Both the position numbers and the translations under genes were made by a program. Shown here piece by piece: positions 62,011 to 64,000 of a DNA stretch of 64,000 bases. Source of the DNA: Pseudomonas jessenii (GTDB lineage Bacteria > Pseudomonadota > Gammaproteobacteria > Pseudomonadales > Pseudomonadaceae); contig NZ_NIWT01000003.1 of NCBI RefSeq assembly GCF_002236115.1, positions 434,001 to 498,000 of the forward strand, in the 5' to 3' direction. Numbering within the stretch: the stretch's first letter is position 1; each line of letters begins with the position of its first letter. A model generated the notes under the pieces. It worked only from the letters and a program-made list of their open reading frames with translations. It was not told where the DNA came from and made no database searches.

Positions 62011-64000
62011 ATGACCCAGATCAATTTGACTACCGCCAACGAATTCATCGCCCGTCACATCGGCCCGCGCGCCGGTGACGAGCAAGCCATGCTCAACAGC
62101 CTCGGTTTCGACTCCCTGGAAGCCCTGAGCGCCAGCGTGATTCCCGACAGCATCAAGGGCACCAGTGTCCTCGGCCTGGAAGATGGCTTGAGCGAAGCCG
62201 ATGCCCTGGCCTTGATCAAGTCCATCGCGACTAAAAACCAGCTGTTCAAGACCTACATCGGCCAAGGCTACTACGGCACCCACACGCCGTCGCCGATCCT
62301 GCGCAACCTGCTGGAAAACCCGGCCTGGTACACCGCCTACACCCCGTACCAGCCAGAAATTTCCCAAGGCCGTCTCGAAGCGCTGCTGAACTTCCAGACC
62401 CTGATCAGCGACCTCACCGGCCTGCCGATCGCCAACGCCTCGCTGCTCGACGAAGCCACCGCCGCTGCCGAAGCCATGACCTTCTGCAAACGCCTGAGCA
62501 AGAACAAAGGCAGCCACGCCTTCTTCGCTTCCGTGCATTGCCACCCGCAAACCCTCGACGTACTGCGCACCCGTGCCGAGCCTCTGGGCATCGACGTGGT
62601 GGTGGGCGACGAGCGTGAACTGAGCGACGTGACGCCGTTCTTCGGCGCTCTGCTGCAATACCCGGCAAGCAACGGTGACGTGTTCGATTACCGCGAGCTG
62701 ACCGAACGCTTCCACGCTGCCAACGCCCTCGTCGCCGTGGCTGCCGATCTGCTGGCCCTGACCGTGCTGACTGCGCCGGGCGAATTCGGCGCCGACGTGG
62801 CCATCGGCAGTGCACAGCGCTTCGGCGTGCCGCTGGGCTTCGGTGGCCCACACGCGGCGTACTTCTCCACCAAGGACGCATTTAAGCGTGACATGCCGGG
62901 CCGCCTGGTCGGTGTTTCGGTAGACCGCTTCGGCAACCCGGCCCTGCGCCTGGCCATGCAGACCCGCGAGCAACACATCCGTCGCGAGAAAGCCACCAGC
63001 AACATCTGCACCGCACAAGTACTGCTGGCCAACATCGCCAGCATGTACGCCGTGTACCACGGTCCGAAAGGCCTGACGCAAATCGCCAATCGCGTGCATC
63101 ACCTGACTGCAATCCTGGCCAAAGGCTTGAGCGCACTGGGCCTGAGCGTCGAGCAGGCGAGCTTCTTCGACACCCTGACGGTGAAGGCCGGCGCGCAAAC
63201 CGCCGCCCTGCACGACAAGGCACACGCCCAGCGCATCAATCTGCGCGTGGTCGATGGTGAGCGCCTGGGCCTGTCCCTGGACGAAACCACCACTCAGGCC
63301 GACGTTGAAACCCTGTGGAGCCTGCTGTCCGACGGCAAGGCCCTGCCGGACTTCGCCGCCCTCGCCGCCTCGGTGCAGAGCGCCATCCCGGCCACGCTGG
63401 TGCGTCAGTCGCCGATCCTCAGCCACCCGGTGTTCAACCGCTATCACTCGGAAACCGAGCTGATGCGCTACCTGCGCAAACTGGCGGACAAGGACCTGGC
63501 GCTGGACCGCACCATGATCCCGCTGGGTTCGTGCACCATGAAACTCAACGCCGCCAGCGAAATGATCCCGGTGACCTGGGCCGAGTTCGGCGCCCTCCAC
63601 CCGTTCGCCCCGGCCGAGCAAAGCGCTGGCTACCAGCAACTGACCGACGAGCTGGAAGCGATGCTCTGCGCCGCCACCGGTTATGACTCGGTGTCCCTGC
63701 AACCGAACGCCGGCTCCCAGGGTGAATACGCAGGTCTGCTGGCGATCCGTGCCTACCACCAGAGCCGTGGCGAAGACCGTCGCGACATCTGCCTGATCCC
63801 GTCGTCGGCCCACGGCACCAACCCGGCCACCGCACAAATGGCCGGCATGCGCGTGGTCGTCACCGCGTGCGATGCCCGTGGCAACGTCGACATCGAAGAC
63901 CTGCGCGCCAAGGCCATCGAGCACCGCGAACACCTCGCCGCGCTGATGATCACCTACCCGTCGACCCACGGCGTGTTCGAAGAAGGCATCCGCGAAATCT
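62011..64000 (+). CDS. gcvP: glycine dehydrogenase (decarboxylating), GcvP, 3' end cut by the window
   Basis: The first 663 codons of the P protein, which decarboxylates glycine with PLP. The N-terminal half is complete: [90 protein letters not shown] and [18 protein letters not shown]. So is the start of the second half: [40 protein letters not shown] and [18 protein letters not shown]. The PLP-binding lysine of the family lies further on, outside the window. GAGGAGCACCGAC precedes the ATG. Downstream genes (glyA, sdaA, gcvT in related species) are not visible. Confidence 0.97.
   Translation, partial: MTQINLTTANEFIARHIGPRAGDEQAMLNSLGFDSLEALSASVIPDSIKGTSVLGLEDGLSEADALALIKSIATKNQLFKTYIGQGYYGTHTPSPILRNLLENPAWYTAYTPYQPEISQGRLEALLNFQTLISDLTGLPIANASLLDEATAAAEAMTFCKRLSKNKGSHAFFASVHCHPQTLDVLRTRAEPLGIDVVVGDERELSDVTPFFGALLQYPASNGDVFDYRELTERFHAANALVAVAADLLALTVLTAPGEFGADVAIGSAQRFGVPLGFGGPHAAYFSTKDAFKRDMPGRLVGVSVDRFGNPALRLAMQTREQHIRREKATSNICTAQVLLANIASMYAVYHGPKGLTQIANRVHHLTAILAKGLSALGLSVEQASFFDTLTVKAGAQTAALHDKAHAQRINLRVVDGERLGLSLDETTTQADVETLWSLLSDGKALPDFAALAASVQSAIPATLVRQSPILSHPVFNRYHSETELMRYLRKLADKDLALDRTMIPLGSCTMKLNAASEMIPVTWAEFGALHPFAPAEQSAGYQQLTDELEAMLCAATGYDSVSLQPNAGSQGEYAGLLAIRAYHQSRGEDRRDICLIPSSAHGTNPATAQMAGMRVVVTACDARGNVDIEDLRAKAIEHREHLAALMITYPSTHGVFEEGIREI

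Noticed and set aside
61963..63969. A 668-codon minus-strand frame over gcvP
   Set aside because: Antisense to gcvP, whose translation matches the family along its whole visible length.

Overview
The window is a gene-dense, GC-rich chromosomal segment of a Pseudomonas, most likely of the P. fluorescens group. The evidence is the complete Entner-Doudoroff/glucose-uptake cluster (eda-pgl-zwf / hexR / oprB / gtsABCD / gtrS-gltR / glk-edd / gap), an arcDABC arginine deiminase operon, a gcsR-gcvHP locus in the P. aeruginosa PA2449 arrangement, a fadD2-fadD1 / hydrolase / phaJ1 block in the PA3299-PA3302 arrangement, and about two dozen Pseudomonas-type REP inverted pairs. I see no tRNA, rRNA, IS element, prophage or CRISPR array.

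Layout. 1-11 kb holds mixed housekeeping and accessory genes: the 3' part of a GntR-like LacI regulator, a DUF6124 gene with a long leader, a glutathione S-transferase, a soluble PAS-PAS chemoreceptor (BdlA-like), a FecI-type sigma factor translationally coupled to an orphan glycine-betaine-type binding protein, a second orphan binding protein, a desaturase, a 36-residue lysine-rich protein, an acetyltransferase, peptide deformylase and a YihY/BrkB protein. 11-17 kb is fatty-acid activation (fadD1, fadD2) with a divergent lipase-like hydrolase and (R)-enoyl-CoA hydratase. 17-20 kb has small conserved proteins, a class-V aminotransferase and an intradiol dioxygenase-like protein.

20-39 kb is the glucose block. 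Glucose enters through OprB, is imported by GtsABCD, phosphorylated by Glk and oxidised by Zwf/Pgl. Edd and Eda then split it to pyruvate and glyceraldehyde-3-phosphate, which Gap uses. HexR, for which I see candidate operators at zwf/hexR and edd/gap, and GtrS/GltR are the regulators. Several of these genes carry A-rich AAnAAnAA motifs at or near the ribosome binding site, the signature of Hfq/Crc catabolite repression.

39-45 kb: methylglyoxal synthase, then a Fur-boxed heme cell-surface-signalling operon (ECF sigma, FecR-like anti-sigma, TonB receptor, heme oxygenase). 45-50 kb: a DUF454 membrane protein, two unrecognised proteins of lower GC, and a dCache chemoreceptor. 50-59 kb: a family III CoA-transferase, an AlkA-type glycosylase coupled to a second arcD paralog, and divergently the arcDABC operon. 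59-64 kb: DUF5064, the enhancer-binding protein GcsR, three candidate GcsR sites and a sigma-54 promoter, then gcvH and the 5' two-thirds of gcvP, cut by the window end.

Most promising for follow-up are the terminator-like hairpin inside the hexR leader, the leader of the DUF6124 gene, the sigma factor/binding-protein operon with no anti-sigma, the 135-bp inverted-repeat element present twice, and the uncharacterised 45.5-47.2 kb gene pair.
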